Shown piece after piece: positions 45,227 to 54,769 of a stretch of 64,000 bases of DNA. Every line of letters begins with the position of its first letter. Within the stretch, counting starts at the first letter, position 1. Below the pieces are notes generated by a model, which saw only the letters and a list, made by a program, of their open reading frames with translations, made no database searches and was not told where the DNA came from. Both the position numbers and the translations under genes were made by a program. The stretch is from positions 1-64,000 of the forward strand of contig NZ_UEFQ01000013.1 in the NCBI RefSeq assembly GCF_900489465.1, written 5' to 3'. The stretch is from Aequorivita sp. CIP111184. Its GTDB lineage: Bacteria > Bacteroidota > Bacteroidia > Flavobacteriales > Flavobacteriaceae.

Positions 45227-46069
45227 TTAGTTGGAAAATAATCTTAACGTGAACGACGTGGCGCGCCTATATAATTTGAATTTTAGGAAAACAATGAAGC
45301 CCACAGAACCAAGTTGTACTACAGGAGCAAAAAAGCCTTGACCTACGTCTGTTCCAAACAGATTATTCCAAAAATTTGTGTTGATTTCTGTGTATAGCGC
45401 ATTAACAAATACGTTGACCAAAAAGAAGGCTGGAACGAGCATATAGACCGCTGCATACAATTTGAAAAAATTATAGGCGAGGGAACGGAATTTCTCAAAT
45501 ACAGCTAAACTAATGACCAACGGAAAAAATGCCTGCATAATACCCAAAAGGAAAAATCGTTCCGCTAAAAATAGCGGATAAATAAACAGGTCTAAAATCC
45601 ATAGGATAATCCCAATGATGAAGGCAAATATTTTAAACCCGTAAAGTGGAGTTACCAAAGCTTCATAAAGCAATGTCATTGCATTTTTTGCAGCATCGAT
45701 TAGATTTACGTCTTCCTCTATCGGAATGTCCTGCATTTGCAATGGCAACAAAGCTGGTGCAGTTCCTCTATATTGTGCCTCTATGGAAACCAAGATGCCA
45801 TCGAAAAAGCCTAACACCTGTGTTGAGAAAATGACTAAAAGGACTATGGCAAAATTCTTCGCTAATTCTCCCGGACTCAATCCCCAAGTGTAACCGTCTT
45901 TATCTGCAACACCTTCATTGTACTTTTTAAGGATATTGACCAGAAAAAACAGAACGGCAAGCGTTTTCATTCCTGCAATGGTATATTGCGAGAAGCTGCT
46001 GTTCTGTATGGTCTGGAAAACCGTATCTATGTATTCCAGTCCGATCCCTAAAATGATTGTTGCGGTCAT
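45227..46069 (-). CDS. traJ: TraJ-like polytopic conjugal transfer protein (VirB6-type)
   Basis: 280 residues with about five to six hydrophobic segments (about 30-50, 75-95, 145-175, 180-200, 205-235, 250-270). TraJ in CTnDOT-like systems spans the inner membrane and is thought to form part of the DNA channel. The gene begins 2 bp after TraI's stop, so translation is coupled. The short C-terminus YRRATSFTLRLFSN is basic. Confidence 0.82.
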   Translation of the reverse strand: MTATIILGIGLEYIDTVFQTIQNSSFSQYTIAGMKTLAVLFFLVNILKKYNEGVADKDGYTWGLSPGELAKNFAIVLLVIFSTQVLGFFDGILVSIEAQYRGTAPALLPLQMQDIPIEEDVNLIDAAKNAMTLLYEALVTPLYGFKIFAFIIGIILWILDLFIYPLFLAERFFLLGIMQAFFPLVISLAVFEKFRSLAYNFFKLYAAVYMLVPAFFLVNVFVNALYTEINTNFWNNLFGTDVGQGFFAPVVQLGSVGFIVFLKFKLYRRATSFTLRLFSN

Positions 46070-46071
46070 CC

Positions 46072-46641
46072 TTAATATTCGGTTTCGCGGTTATTTATTT
46101 TATCCTGCATTTTTCTGAAGGAAATAATATCCTTGTATCGTTTCGTTTTGGCTTTGACGTTAGAAACCATTTCCTTTGATTCAAATTCTTTTTGTTTAAG
46201 GATTTCAGCGCGTTCAGCATCGCTCATTTTCAGATAATCGCTAGATAAGATTTCATCGATAAAATCCATTGTGTCCAAAGAATTTTCTACGATTGCACTA
46301 AACGATTCCGAAACCCTTGCCACTTCTTCAGGTTTGATGTAAGGACTGTCAAGGATGTCCCTTAAATCATCTTGCATCATATCGATGAGGCGTTGGTTGT
46401 TCCGACCAATCTCACGAACGGCATTCAATTGCCTAACTACATCGTTGACCTTTTCAATGTTTTCTTTTGCTGTTTTTAAGAACTTGACAGTCTTGATAAT
46501 GTTTGCGGTTTGCTTCCCAGACTCTAATAGTTGCTTTATTAAACTAATAAAATTGGTATTGTCATAAACAGGCATTCCTTGGGCTTTAATGTTCAAGCTG
46601 AAGAGTAGTGCCATAGCGAGTACTAAAATTTTTGTTTTCAT
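46072..46641 (-). CDS. traI: TraI-like (DUF4141-type) conjugal transfer protein
   Basis: 189 residues with a signal peptide (KTKILVLAMALLFSLNIKAQG). The mature part is a long helical region with NVVRQLNAVREIGRNNQRL and SKEMVSNVKAKTKRYKD-type coiled-coil repeats. TraI/DUF4141 proteins are periplasmic and probably correspond to VirB5-like pilus or channel parts. It lies 11 bp after TraG. Confidence 0.78.
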   Translation of the reverse strand: MKTKILVLAMALLFSLNIKAQGMPVYDNTNFISLIKQLLESGKQTANIIKTVKFLKTAKENIEKVNDVVRQLNAVREIGRNNQRLIDMMQDDLRDILDSPYIKPEEVARVSESFSAIVENSLDTMDFIDEILSSDYLKMSDAERAEILKQKEFESKEMVSNVKAKTKRYKDIISFRKMQDKINNRETEY

Positions 46642-46652
46642 TTTTTTTATAT

Positions 46653-49049
46653 TTAAGATGTGAATTGAATTATTGCTTTTTCCATATCGTGATGCTCTTC
46701 ATAGAGCTTCATTATTTCTTCGTTTTCTTGCCCATCTGTCAAATAAGCTGCGTACACTTCTTTCGGTACTTCCAGCCTGAAAATGTTACTTTCCTTACCG
46801 ATTTTGATGAACATTTCCGTGTATTTCCGTGGCCCTGAAAGATTATTTTTAATAGATTTTAATTGGTTCAAATCGTGGGTTGAGAGATTGAGTCTTTTAA
46901 CCAGTTCGTCATACCCTTTTTCGTTATTCAGACTATAAATGACCTGTGTGTTTTCCAAGATGCTTGCTGATGTAGAATTGTTGGGCAGCTGATTGATGGA
47001 TTGCAGAATAATCCCAATCGCACCATTTTGTTTTCGAATGGCTTGGTAGTAGAACTCCACACTTTCCAACACGTTTTCGAACTTTAGTTGCTTGGCAAAC
47101 TCGTCAAAAAGGATGATTCCTTTTTCAGCACGGTTTTTCCAAATGGTTCTTTGAATAGCTGATTTAATCAGCTTCAACATTACGGAAAGGATTTCCTTAT
47201 TATCCTTCACTTCATCCAGTTCAAAAACAATCAATCGTTTGTCTTCGATTTTATAGGTTTGGTCTTCGCTCACTTCAAACAAGAAGCTATATAGACCATC
47301 GCCGACATATTCAGACATTACGTGCAAAAAGCTTGTAACATTGAAGTAGTCGGGATGGATTTTTAAAGTATTCAGAAGGTCTTTCTGATTCCTTTCTATA
47401 AAACTGTAAAATCCTTCCAAAGAATGGTTTTCAGCAGTGCTATCGTAATAATGGCGCAGTATTTTTTTGATGGAAACCGATTGTGCTTTGGTCACTTTCA
47501 AATCTGAAGCAAACAATTCAAAAAGGAACACCGATAAATCCTCAAGACGTTCCGGTGTCAGGTCATTTTGGTTACTGATATAAAATGGATTGATGCCTAA
47601 ATTTTTTCCACTCTCATAACGAAGTACGGTATATTGTTCAGGATAGAGCTTTGCGAATTTCGTGTAAGAACCACCCAAGTCGATGATTACAAGGCGAACA
47701 CCACTTTCAAAATATTGGCGAAGGATGTTATTGGCCAAAAAAGATTTGCCTTCGCCCGTTGGTGCGAAAATGGCGAAGTTCCGAGCCTTGATTCGCTTCT
47801 TACGTTCATCCCAAACATCTTTGAGAACAGGAATGTTATGTTCACGGTCGTTAAAAATAATTCCGGTAGCATCCGATTTATAGTTGGTATTGTTGATGAA
47901 CAGGCAGAGTGCGTGTTTCAAATCTGTAACATACAAATCGTTATTCGAGAAGTTTGAGGAGAAGCAACAATAACTGTTTAGGATATAATTTTTACGTTCC
48001 TCGCCTCTTGGATAGTAAGGAATGATATCCAGTTCTTTAAACTCGGTTTTGATTTTTGAGGTTATCTTATCAAGCTCTTTAGCTTCTTTTGCCCAATAGA
48101 CAATATTGATATGACCACGAATAATCCGTGCATTATCATCGGCATTTATTTGGTCAAGGATGTGTTGAATCTTTCCGAGAACGACTTTATTCTGCGAGCC
48201 AAAATTGGAACTTTTGTTAAGTTCCTCGATTTTCTTATCGAGCAACTTACGCCATTTTTGTTTGTCGTCCAGATAGATAATTTGATTAACGATATGATTT
48301 TCGTTAAGCGTAAGCCCTAAACCATCAATAAACCCTTGATGAAACACAAAATCGTCTGAAGTGAATTTCTCATTGGTCTTGCTACTCTGTACACTTTCGC
48401 CAAAGCACAGTTCGCTATTGATGGCAAGGGCATCAAAATGGTTTTCGCCTATATTGACGCTTTTTTTATCTAATAATATATCTGTGTCAAAACCTTCGTT
48501 GAAGCCATTAAAATAGCCACTTGTCAGTTTCTGAATCTCTTCCGCTTTAAGCGGAAGGAATGCCATTTTTCGGCTATTATTTATGAAGGAAACAGAATCG
48601 CTCACCGAGTTGACAAAGCTTTTAATGTTGTCGTCCAGCTCCTGTACAATTCCCTTTGAAACCTTTCGGAACGGATTGACATATTTTGGATTGTTGAGCG
48701 CTTTGTTTTTGGTCAAGATGAAAAATAAATAGCATTTGTGTTCAATATGTCCACGACCTTTAAAATGCTCGTGTGTTGCTTTCTCTAAAAAAGTTTTATT
48801 TGGAAGCTGTTCAGAAGAATAGGATTTCTTCAGGTAGATATCTTGTTTGTGAACTACAGTACCAATCGGTAAAGATTTCAAAGCCTGAAACCAAGCACCG
48901 TGCATATCTTCAAAATCCTTTTCGGACAACGAATAAATCTCTGGCAAGTTACCTTCATAGCACAAAACGACATTACCATTATTGGCAAATACGATATTAT
49001 CCTGAATATCTGCAATGGGTTGATATGCCGAAAGGTTAATCTTGTTCAT
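46653..49049 (-). CDS. traG: TraG conjugation ATPase (VirB4-type)
   Basis: 798 residues. Walker A APTGEGKSFLANN (about 425-437) and Walker B IILFDEFAKQ (about 643) with NEKGYDELVKRLNL-type sensor follow the VirB4 pattern. This membrane-associated ATPase powers channel assembly and DNA transfer. Its start overlaps TraF by 14 bases, and the operon order (TraF, TraG, TraI) is that of CTnDOT-type elements. The protein appears intact. Confidence 0.92.
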   Translation of the reverse strand: MNKINLSAYQPIADIQDNIVFANNGNVVLCYEGNLPEIYSLSEKDFEDMHGAWFQALKSLPIGTVVHKQDIYLKKSYSSEQLPNKTFLEKATHEHFKGRGHIEHKCYLFFILTKNKALNNPKYVNPFRKVSKGIVQELDDNIKSFVNSVSDSVSFINNSRKMAFLPLKAEEIQKLTSGYFNGFNEGFDTDILLDKKSVNIGENHFDALAINSELCFGESVQSSKTNEKFTSDDFVFHQGFIDGLGLTLNENHIVNQIIYLDDKQKWRKLLDKKIEELNKSSNFGSQNKVVLGKIQHILDQINADDNARIIRGHINIVYWAKEAKELDKITSKIKTEFKELDIIPYYPRGEERKNYILNSYCCFSSNFSNNDLYVTDLKHALCLFINNTNYKSDATGIIFNDREHNIPVLKDVWDERKKRIKARNFAIFAPTGEGKSFLANNILRQYFESGVRLVIIDLGGSYTKFAKLYPEQYTVLRYESGKNLGINPFYISNQNDLTPERLEDLSVFLFELFASDLKVTKAQSVSIKKILRHYYDSTAENHSLEGFYSFIERNQKDLLNTLKIHPDYFNVTSFLHVMSEYVGDGLYSFLFEVSEDQTYKIEDKRLIVFELDEVKDNKEILSVMLKLIKSAIQRTIWKNRAEKGIILFDEFAKQLKFENVLESVEFYYQAIRKQNGAIGIILQSINQLPNNSTSASILENTQVIYSLNNEKGYDELVKRLNLSTHDLNQLKSIKNNLSGPRKYTEMFIKIGKESNIFRLEVPKEVYAAYLTDGQENEEIMKLYEEHHDMEKAIIQFTS

Positions 49050-49320
49050 AATCGAAGCCGGAATTTCTCTTGTTACTAATAATTTTTGGGAAGGCGTTAG
49101 CCATCTGGAATAGTTGTGGATTGTTTGTGATTCGGGTTAATGCAATGTAAAGCGCAGCATTAAAAATTAAGACGCCTATAATTATCCCAAAACGGAATGA
49201 AAAAATGATAATCATTAAGGATCCAAGTATGGACATCATCATTAAGGCAAACAGGGAAATGGGCAGCCCAAAAATGACTGCCTTTTTCCTAATATTTCTA
49301 TAGACCTCGAACCGCTTCAT
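49036..49320 (-). CDS. traF: TraF-like (DUF4133) conjugal transfer protein (VirB3-type)
   Basis: 94 residues with two hydrophobic segments (AVIFGLPISLFALMMMSIL and IIIGVLIFNAALYIALT). The size and motif FEVYRNIRKKAVIFGLP match Bacteroidota TraF/DUF4133 proteins that anchor with TraG. Starts at the TraE stop (one-base overlap). Confidence 0.9.
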   Translation of the reverse strand: MKRFEVYRNIRKKAVIFGLPISLFALMMMSILGSLMIIIFSFRFGIIIGVLIFNAALYIALTRITNNPQLFQMANAFPKIISNKRNSGFDYEQD

Positions 49321-49607
49321 TATACTACGATTCCAATTAGATAGGTAAATATTCCAACGACAGCACCCGCAATTAAGACGAATACCAGAACTCTGGTAAT
49401 ACCTTTTTTTAAATCTGCGTTCTCGCCAAAGAAGTGTCCTGCATTAAAAAGGAAACCAACTAAAAAAATAACACCGAGTAAAATTGGAAAGATTGTTCTT
49501 ATGGTATCACCTACATCATTTACAGAATCTTCAATGCCCCCAATTTGTGCAAAAAGGGATGTTGAGATAAGTGAAAGAAATACTGCGAAATAATTTGATT
49601 TTTTCAT
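49320..49607 (-). CDS. traE: TraE-like (DUF4134) conjugal transfer protein (VirB2-type pilin)
   Basis: 95 residues with a signal peptide (NYFAVFLSLISTSLFAQI) and two hydrophobic helices (IFPILLGVIFLVGFLF and VLVFVLIAGAVVGIF). The family DUF4134 corresponds to VirB2-like pilin subunits. It is the first gene of the leftward tra operon. Confidence 0.88.
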   Translation of the reverse strand: MKKSNYFAVFLSLISTSLFAQIGGIEDSVNDVGDTIRTIFPILLGVIFLVGFLFNAGHFFGENADLKKGITRVLVFVLIAGAVVGIFTYLIGIVV

Positions 49608-49790
49608 AACTGAAAAGTTTAAAAATTTGTGTTGTTTTTGTTATTGGAAAAATACATATATTTGTTTACAAATAACTGATAATCAAATATTTGTGAATAA
49701 AATATTATTTGATTTCGTTTGATTTCCTTTGCTATTATTTGGTATCAAATTCTATGAATTTTTGAACGGAAGTTGTTGATAACCTAAAAA
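49608..49790. promoter_or_regulatory. Divergent control region of tra operon and amidase
   Basis: 183 bp with strongly repeated ATTTG-type words (AATATTTGTG, TATTATTTGAT, CGTTTGATTTCC, ATTATTTGG) and small inverted repeats (TATTTGT-TT-ACAAATA at about 49657-49672; ATTTG-GTAT-CAAAT at about 49736-49749). Promoters of both directions should be here, but no -33/-7 pair is certain. Confidence 0.4.
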
Positions 49791-50456
49791 ATGAAAATGA
49801 AAAAAATGCTCAAAAACGTCAGTTTTGTGATTTTGCTCTTAAAAATGTGCATCATTTTTGGACAGGAAACTGCCAACCAAAAAAGAATAATTATTGATGT
49901 TGGACACGGCGGAAAAGATTCCGGTGCCATTGGAATAAATGGTATCCAAGAAAAGGACATAGTACTAAATGTCGCTTTGGAAATTTTGAAGCTCAATGAA
50001 AAATCTGAAAATCCTATGGATATCTACTTGACGAGATATAGCGATACGCTTATTTCATTATCTGACAGAACCAAGTTGAACAAAGCTCTGAAAACAGATG
50101 TGTTTATTTCGTTGCATTGTAACCATTCCAATAACCCGAACGCTAGAGGAATTGAAGTGTATGTGGCAAACGCCACTTCACAATATTCAAAGGATGCCAC
50201 TTGGTTGGCTTTTCAATTGCAAGATGCATTTAATAAGGAATTGGGATTTGAAAGTAGGGGTGTGAAGTTTGCAAATTTTCAGGTGCTACGGGAAACGATT
50301 GATTATTGTCCTAGTTTGCTTTTAGAATTGGGCTTTTTGAGTAATGTCGATGAGGCAGTTTATTATCAGAAGTCCGAACTTTATCAATCTTTGGGTTTAG
50401 CAATATTAGAAAGTTTAATTAAAAATTTTAGCAGTTATGGAAGAGTTGGGAATTAA
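49791..50456 (+). CDS. N-acetylmuramoyl-L-alanine amidase (Amidase_3)
   Basis: 221 residues with a signal segment (KNVSFVILLLKMCIIFGQ). Zinc-site motifs are DVGHGGKDSG (His), IQEKDIVLN (Glu), FISLHCNH (His) and LELGFLSN (catalytic Glu). It cuts the peptide stem from peptidoglycan to open a path for the mating channel. The position opposite the tra operon supports this role. Start choice: ATG at 49791, with alternatives at 49797 and 49806. Confidence 0.88.
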   Translation: MKMKKMLKNVSFVILLLKMCIIFGQETANQKRIIIDVGHGGKDSGAIGINGIQEKDIVLNVALEILKLNEKSENPMDIYLTRYSDTLISLSDRTKLNKALKTDVFISLHCNHSNNPNARGIEVYVANATSQYSKDATWLAFQLQDAFNKELGFESRGVKFANFQVLRETIDYCPSLLLELGFLSNVDEAVYYQKSELYQSLGLAILESLIKNFSSYGRVGN

Positions 50457-50535
50457 AATAATAAAACTAATCAAAGAAATTGTTGTCGGCACTTGGAAGA
50501 CGGCTCTTTTGGCATTTAGAAGTTTAAAATTTTGA
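50437..50535 (+). CDS. 32-codon ORF, possible truncated element gene (uncertain)
   Basis: MEELGIKIIKLIKEIVVGTW and onwards, 32 residues, one amphipathic/hydrophobic helix. It overlaps the amidase end by 20 bases and the 3' end of the opposite nuclease gene by 20 bases. It could be the start of an element gene cut off by arrival of the next cargo block. No family recognised. Confidence 0.3.
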   Translation: MEELGIKIIKLIKEIVVGTWKTALLAFRSLKF

Positions 50536-52222
50536 ATTTGATTTTTTTAGAAAAGTATAGCTCGTCAAAATGGGTTTGTAATAAAGGGTCGGTAACAATG
50601 TAGCCGCTACTTCCACATATTTTTTTGAAATTTGATGGATTGTTAAAATACATTGCACAAACATCCAATTCATCCCGTGAAAATAATCTTTCATTCAATA
50701 ACTCCCGATACTCTAAAAATTCCGCAAATCTTCTGGTTGGGTTATTAAATTCTAAATTTAATGTTTTCAGAAATATTTCTAAATCATCGATGTTTATTGA
50801 CCAAGGATAAAGGTCTTCTGCATTCGGTTTATTTAAAAGGAGGCCTAAATCGGATTGAATAGTTGCAAATCTTTCAGATGTTACTACAATACTGAACACA
50901 TCATTGATATAAGAAGTATCAAGTTCTTGCACCAAATTATTACTCTTAATTGAAATATTCGGACAATTGAGAATTAGTAGCTCTACTTGATAACACTGTT
51001 CGTATCCTTTTTGAATACAATCGTTAAAATCTGATTTTATTCTTTGAAAAGCTTGGTTTGAATCCCTTCGAGGCTCTCTATTTCGAGAGGATTTACACTC
51101 AATTACAAAAGCATTTCCGTCGGCAATTATGAGTAAATCTTTTTCTTCTGGATTTTCGTTGACATAGTAATTGCTGAATACTTTTAGGTGCTTCGATTTT
51201 TTGAAGAACCTTTCAAATATATCTCTGGTATGTCTTTCCAATATAACTTTTCCACGTCTTAAGTTTAATTGTTCCGTTTCTTTTGCTGATGCTGTAAGTG
51301 TAGCGTATAATAGATTATACAGGGCAGTAGGCAATTGTTTTTGAAAGACATTGAGATATTCGGAATCATTAATTTTTATGATTGGTTTAGCATCTAACGG
51401 ATTGGATTGTGAATAGAATAAGATATTATAGTCGCCATCTATTGGTATAGAAAAAAGGTTACAAAATATATCGACATCATTTTTCTCAAACACTTCGTAA
51501 TAATCTTCTTTTGTAAATAAGAGACAGCTATGTGGACGCTCATTAAAATCTAAAAAATCATTCTGAATATTTTTTGGTAAATTAAAGAACTCATTTGAAA
51601 ATTTCTTATTGAGTTTTGTGCCAATAAAAGATTTTTCAGCAAATTTTGAAAATTCCTTTTTGAAAATGAAGGATTTACTCCTTATCGATTTTTTGACATA
51701 ATCATCTTCTGAATATTGACAGATATCAATCAAGGATCTCAATTCAATTCCTAATCTTTCCTTTATTTTATCTTGATACGGATGAAATAATCGAATGACT
51801 TTATTTAATTCCTGTTCCCTGTAATTTAGAACACCATTTTGGAAGTAGTCCTTAAATGCCATTTCGTGTACAAGTGTCTTATGTCTTTCATTTTTAATTT
51901 CATCAAAATCTTTGGAATAAATATCTCCAAGATAAAAATCGACCATCTGTAAAAGGATGTCAGCTACCTTTTGAAGATTCTTATCAACCTCTTCAGAATA
52001 AACCAAAACTTGTTCTCCATCTATTGGAGAGGATAGTCTTAACATTATCAAATAAATGGAATCCTTTAGCTTGGACTTCAGTTTTTTTGAAAAACCCAAT
52101 TCACCTCTTTCGGGATTATGCCTAATGAAATCTGCAAAAAAACACACGAAGCTTTCTCTTGTGTATTTAGAAATTATATCCTGAATTTCAAGGGATTTTT
52201 TGCGTATATCTAATGTTTCCAA
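50516..52222 (-). CDS. PD-(D/E)XK nuclease-domain protein (NERD-like), probable cargo
   Basis: 568 residues, with a TTG start at 52222 since no ATG occurs in frame nearby; the frame stays open upstream. The nuclease core is at about 370-395 (KDLLIIADGNAFVIECKSS), giving D, E and K of a restriction-type site, with RDIFERFFK before it. The N-terminal 300 residues are helical with no known domain. The C-terminal part has a few cysteines (VCAMYFN, FKKICGSSG). I do not recognise a named defence system. Next to the IetAS-type pair. Confidence 0.65.
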   Translation of the reverse strand: METLDIRKKSLEIQDIISKYTRESFVCFFADFIRHNPERGELGFSKKLKSKLKDSIYLIMLRLSSPIDGEQVLVYSEEVDKNLQKVADILLQMVDFYLGDIYSKDFDEIKNERHKTLVHEMAFKDYFQNGVLNYREQELNKVIRLFHPYQDKIKERLGIELRSLIDICQYSEDDYVKKSIRSKSFIFKKEFSKFAEKSFIGTKLNKKFSNEFFNLPKNIQNDFLDFNERPHSCLLFTKEDYYEVFEKNDVDIFCNLFSIPIDGDYNILFYSQSNPLDAKPIIKINDSEYLNVFQKQLPTALYNLLYATLTASAKETEQLNLRRGKVILERHTRDIFERFFKKSKHLKVFSNYYVNENPEEKDLLIIADGNAFVIECKSSRNREPRRDSNQAFQRIKSDFNDCIQKGYEQCYQVELLILNCPNISIKSNNLVQELDTSYINDVFSIVVTSERFATIQSDLGLLLNKPNAEDLYPWSINIDDLEIFLKTLNLEFNNPTRRFAEFLEYRELLNERLFSRDELDVCAMYFNNPSNFKKICGSSGYIVTDPLLQTHFDELYFSKKIKFKILNF

Positions 52223-52290
52223 TTTATAAGTTGAGTAATTGCAGGAAGGTCAGTTTTAAAGTTAGGTGTAGATTTTGATAAGAAAATAAT

Positions 52291-54126
52291 TTAAGGCTGT
52301 ATCGAAATGTCAATTTGATTCAATACTGGTGTGTATAAATCAATGTTATTATCAGGGGAATCAATAGATATTATTAAACTGTATCGAACAGCGTTATTAT
52401 AGCGTTCCAGTTTTTTTCTTGTTTTCCACCAACCGTTTACAGGGTTTATTGCTATGACATTTCGGGTAGCAAGTTCTGCGGCACTACCTTTCCAAATATC
52501 CTTGTGTATAGAGCCCTTATCTCGAATTTGTGCACCAATAATCCAAGATTCACCGGGATAAGAACCGTTACTGTCTTCGTCCCTTGCTTCCCTGTTAACT
52601 CTTTCACGAAAGTTCTCGAAAGATTCTCCTGCATCAATCATTTTGAATCTTAAGCCGTGGGATTGATAGTAGTAGGATTGTGTATATTGTTTGTTTCCCG
52701 GATTAGGCTCAATAAAATAGCATAACGTAATCGTAAGACTAACCTCGTTGTCAAAAAGTCCGGTTAAAACTTCCGCAGGCCAAGGTAATTCGTGTAAATG
52801 CATATCGTTGGTCTTGACAGTACTCCCGTCAAGTCTGTAAGGTGTTAAGGATTCTTGAGCAATAAGTGTCAAAGAATTATTGGCACTTCTGACTGCTTTT
52901 TGAAAAGCGGGAACTCCATACCCATATATTCTTAATAACTCTTTTAGTTCTGTTTTGGGCAATTCATTAATGTTGCGATTTCCAAGCATTTCAGGAGTCC
53001 AGTTTGCGGAGTGGACTAAAAGCCCTTTTATAGTTTCAGGCCATAAAGTGGGATATTGAGAAGTTAACAATGCAGCATATCTTGATGCCATACCCGTTGC
53101 ACCACTTGTATCTCCAAAGCTATATAATGGCTCTGTCCGAAAGTTTTTTCCGATTGAAAGCAAACGTAGCGAATCAGGGTCAATAAGTCCGTTGTTATGA
53201 ATGCCATAATTACCGCCTTCCATAACCAATTCAGGCTTAATTGCCCAACTATTATCCCAAGAGAGTGAAGTACTATTGCTTGGAGACATACCACCTGCAT
53301 TAACTAATGGGGTTGCGCCTCTAAATATATTTTGGTCAATTACAGTTTTTAGAGTGTATGCTCCAATTGTAAGTGTATTGAATGCTTGTCCAGGGTCGTG
53401 TATGGATTCTTCAAAATTCTTACTTGGATATTCAGCAGCATAATTAATTACGGTATTTCCACCTGAAACACAAAACGTGGATTTATCATTCGATGTACCT
53501 TCCTCGCCAAAAGCTATTTTATCTACCGCACTTGACCAAGAGGATGGTTTACCTCTATCTCGACCATCGGTAGCTGTAATGGCCATTGTAATAATCCTCT
53601 TATTTAATGGATTCATTATAATTGCTCTCGCAACTGCTTCTTCGGTAACAGCACCGTATAGTTCAGGTTGATGTGGGTTATTGGGATGAATAAGTTTAAC
53701 AGATTCAAGACGATGGAAGATTTCTATATTCGAAGTGTTTTGAATGATATCGGTAAGGTCGCCATATAGAATTGACCCAGCCATTGGAGTGCCGTGACCG
53801 TGGCTATGCGTGTCGGCTGTACCCCATTCAGATTTAATAGAATCCATATTATCTTCAGAAAGGAAATCTTCTAAAAGCGGATGCCCTCTATTGACACCGG
53901 TATCTAAAATGCAAACGATTACTGAATCATCTGTGGTTCTGTTTATTGTACGGTTTTTAAGGTCCTGAACCCAATCATTGGCATCTTCACTTTCAAGGCC
54001 TGTGAAAAAATCTGCTGCTTCCTTGGGTTTTCTTAACTCTGCAAGTTTATCTGAATATAGAATTGTCGTTGAAAGTATTCTCGCTGTAGTGCGCACCATA
54101 CGAACAATATGTTCAGGAAACAACAA
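52291..54126 (-). CDS. ietS: Subtilisin-like serine protease, IetS-type (C-terminal portion of a split gene)
   Basis: 611 residues from a TTG at 54126. Catalytic sites are ILDTGVNRGHP (Asp, about 75), HSHGHGTPMAG (His, about 111) and a serine in DTSGATGMASR (about 342). The protein is in exactly the same reading frame as the ORF at 54199-54762; one TAA (54199-54201) and 24 sense codons lie between. Full-length IetS-type S8 proteases continue through this region, and the intervening codons (FLDQLIEVAERRLLFPEHIV) fit the family. I infer one gene of about 823 codons broken by a nonsense codon. Pairs with the AAA ATPase IetA. Confidence 0.75.
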   Translation of the reverse strand: MLFPEHIVRMVRTTARILSTTILYSDKLAELRKPKEAADFFTGLESEDANDWVQDLKNRTINRTTDDSVIVCILDTGVNRGHPLLEDFLSEDNMDSIKSEWGTADTHSHGHGTPMAGSILYGDLTDIIQNTSNIEIFHRLESVKLIHPNNPHQPELYGAVTEEAVARAIIMNPLNKRIITMAITATDGRDRGKPSSWSSAVDKIAFGEEGTSNDKSTFCVSGGNTVINYAAEYPSKNFEESIHDPGQAFNTLTIGAYTLKTVIDQNIFRGATPLVNAGGMSPSNSTSLSWDNSWAIKPELVMEGGNYGIHNNGLIDPDSLRLLSIGKNFRTEPLYSFGDTSGATGMASRYAALLTSQYPTLWPETIKGLLVHSANWTPEMLGNRNINELPKTELKELLRIYGYGVPAFQKAVRSANNSLTLIAQESLTPYRLDGSTVKTNDMHLHELPWPAEVLTGLFDNEVSLTITLCYFIEPNPGNKQYTQSYYYQSHGLRFKMIDAGESFENFRERVNREARDEDSNGSYPGESWIIGAQIRDKGSIHKDIWKGSAAELATRNVIAINPVNGWWKTRKKLERYNNAVRYSLIISIDSPDNNIDLYTPVLNQIDISIQP

Positions 54127-54198
54127 TCTTCGTTCAGCAACTTCTATTAGTTGGTCAAGAAAATTATTTACAATACCTTCATCTTCGCGAGCATCATT

Positions 54199-54762
54199 TT
54201 AAGTATCCTCTCTTCTCAACCAAATTTCCCACCAGACCGCTTCATCTTGGTCTGGAAATTCAATTTCATCCTCTTGCCAAAAACTCGTTAAAGTAGCTTG
54301 TTGTATTGCGGTAATGTTATTTAATAGTTTTGTATTTCTGGGATTTCCTAATTCACTATCCTTATCCGGATTCAAATAAGCGTCAATTTTATTGAGGAAT
54401 TTTGAAATTCCGGCGGTGTTCAGATAAACACAAGCTCTATAAACTTTATGTTCTTCTCCATCAATTATAACTTTTTCCAACTTTGAGGATATAAACCTAT
54501 GGTCTCCTTTTCTGCCATCTTCAAAACTATCAAAGGCGAGTAAGCAATCCTTTTCAGAAATAAATTCTAAATAGACAAAATCATTGTCGGAATGTTGTCT
54601 AAATGACGTAATAGCCATACCCAATTGCGTCATCAAGGCATTACCGTGTGAGTTTCTATTTCTATCAATGGGGATTACACGGTCGCGACCTGTATTAGGA
54701 CTTGTATATTGCTCGGTAGATACATACCCAGAAAGAATTATGTGTTCTAAATTTCTTGGCAT
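54199..54762 (-). CDS. ietS: IetS-type protease N-terminal domain (separated by in-frame TAA)
   Basis: 187 residues, ATG start 7 bp after the ATPase stop. It contains RDRVIPIDRNRNSHGNAL and ends VWWEIWLRREDT, motifs that I associate with the N-terminal region of IetS-type proteins. It is followed in the same frame by the protease part. On its own it has no known activity. The stop may be a true inactivating change, a read-through site, or a sequencing error. Confidence 0.7.
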   Translation of the reverse strand: MPRNLEHIILSGYVSTEQYTSPNTGRDRVIPIDRNRNSHGNALMTQLGMAITSFRQHSDNDFVYLEFISEKDCLLAFDSFEDGRKGDHRFISSKLEKVIIDGEEHKVYRACVYLNTAGISKFLNKIDAYLNPDKDSELGNPRNTKLLNNITAIQQATLTSFWQEDEIEFPDQDEAVWWEIWLRREDT

Positions 54763-54769
54763 TTATCTT

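Noticed and set aside
46355-49039. Plus-strand ORFs inside traI and traG
   Set aside because: They are antisense frames with no motifs and no start signals.
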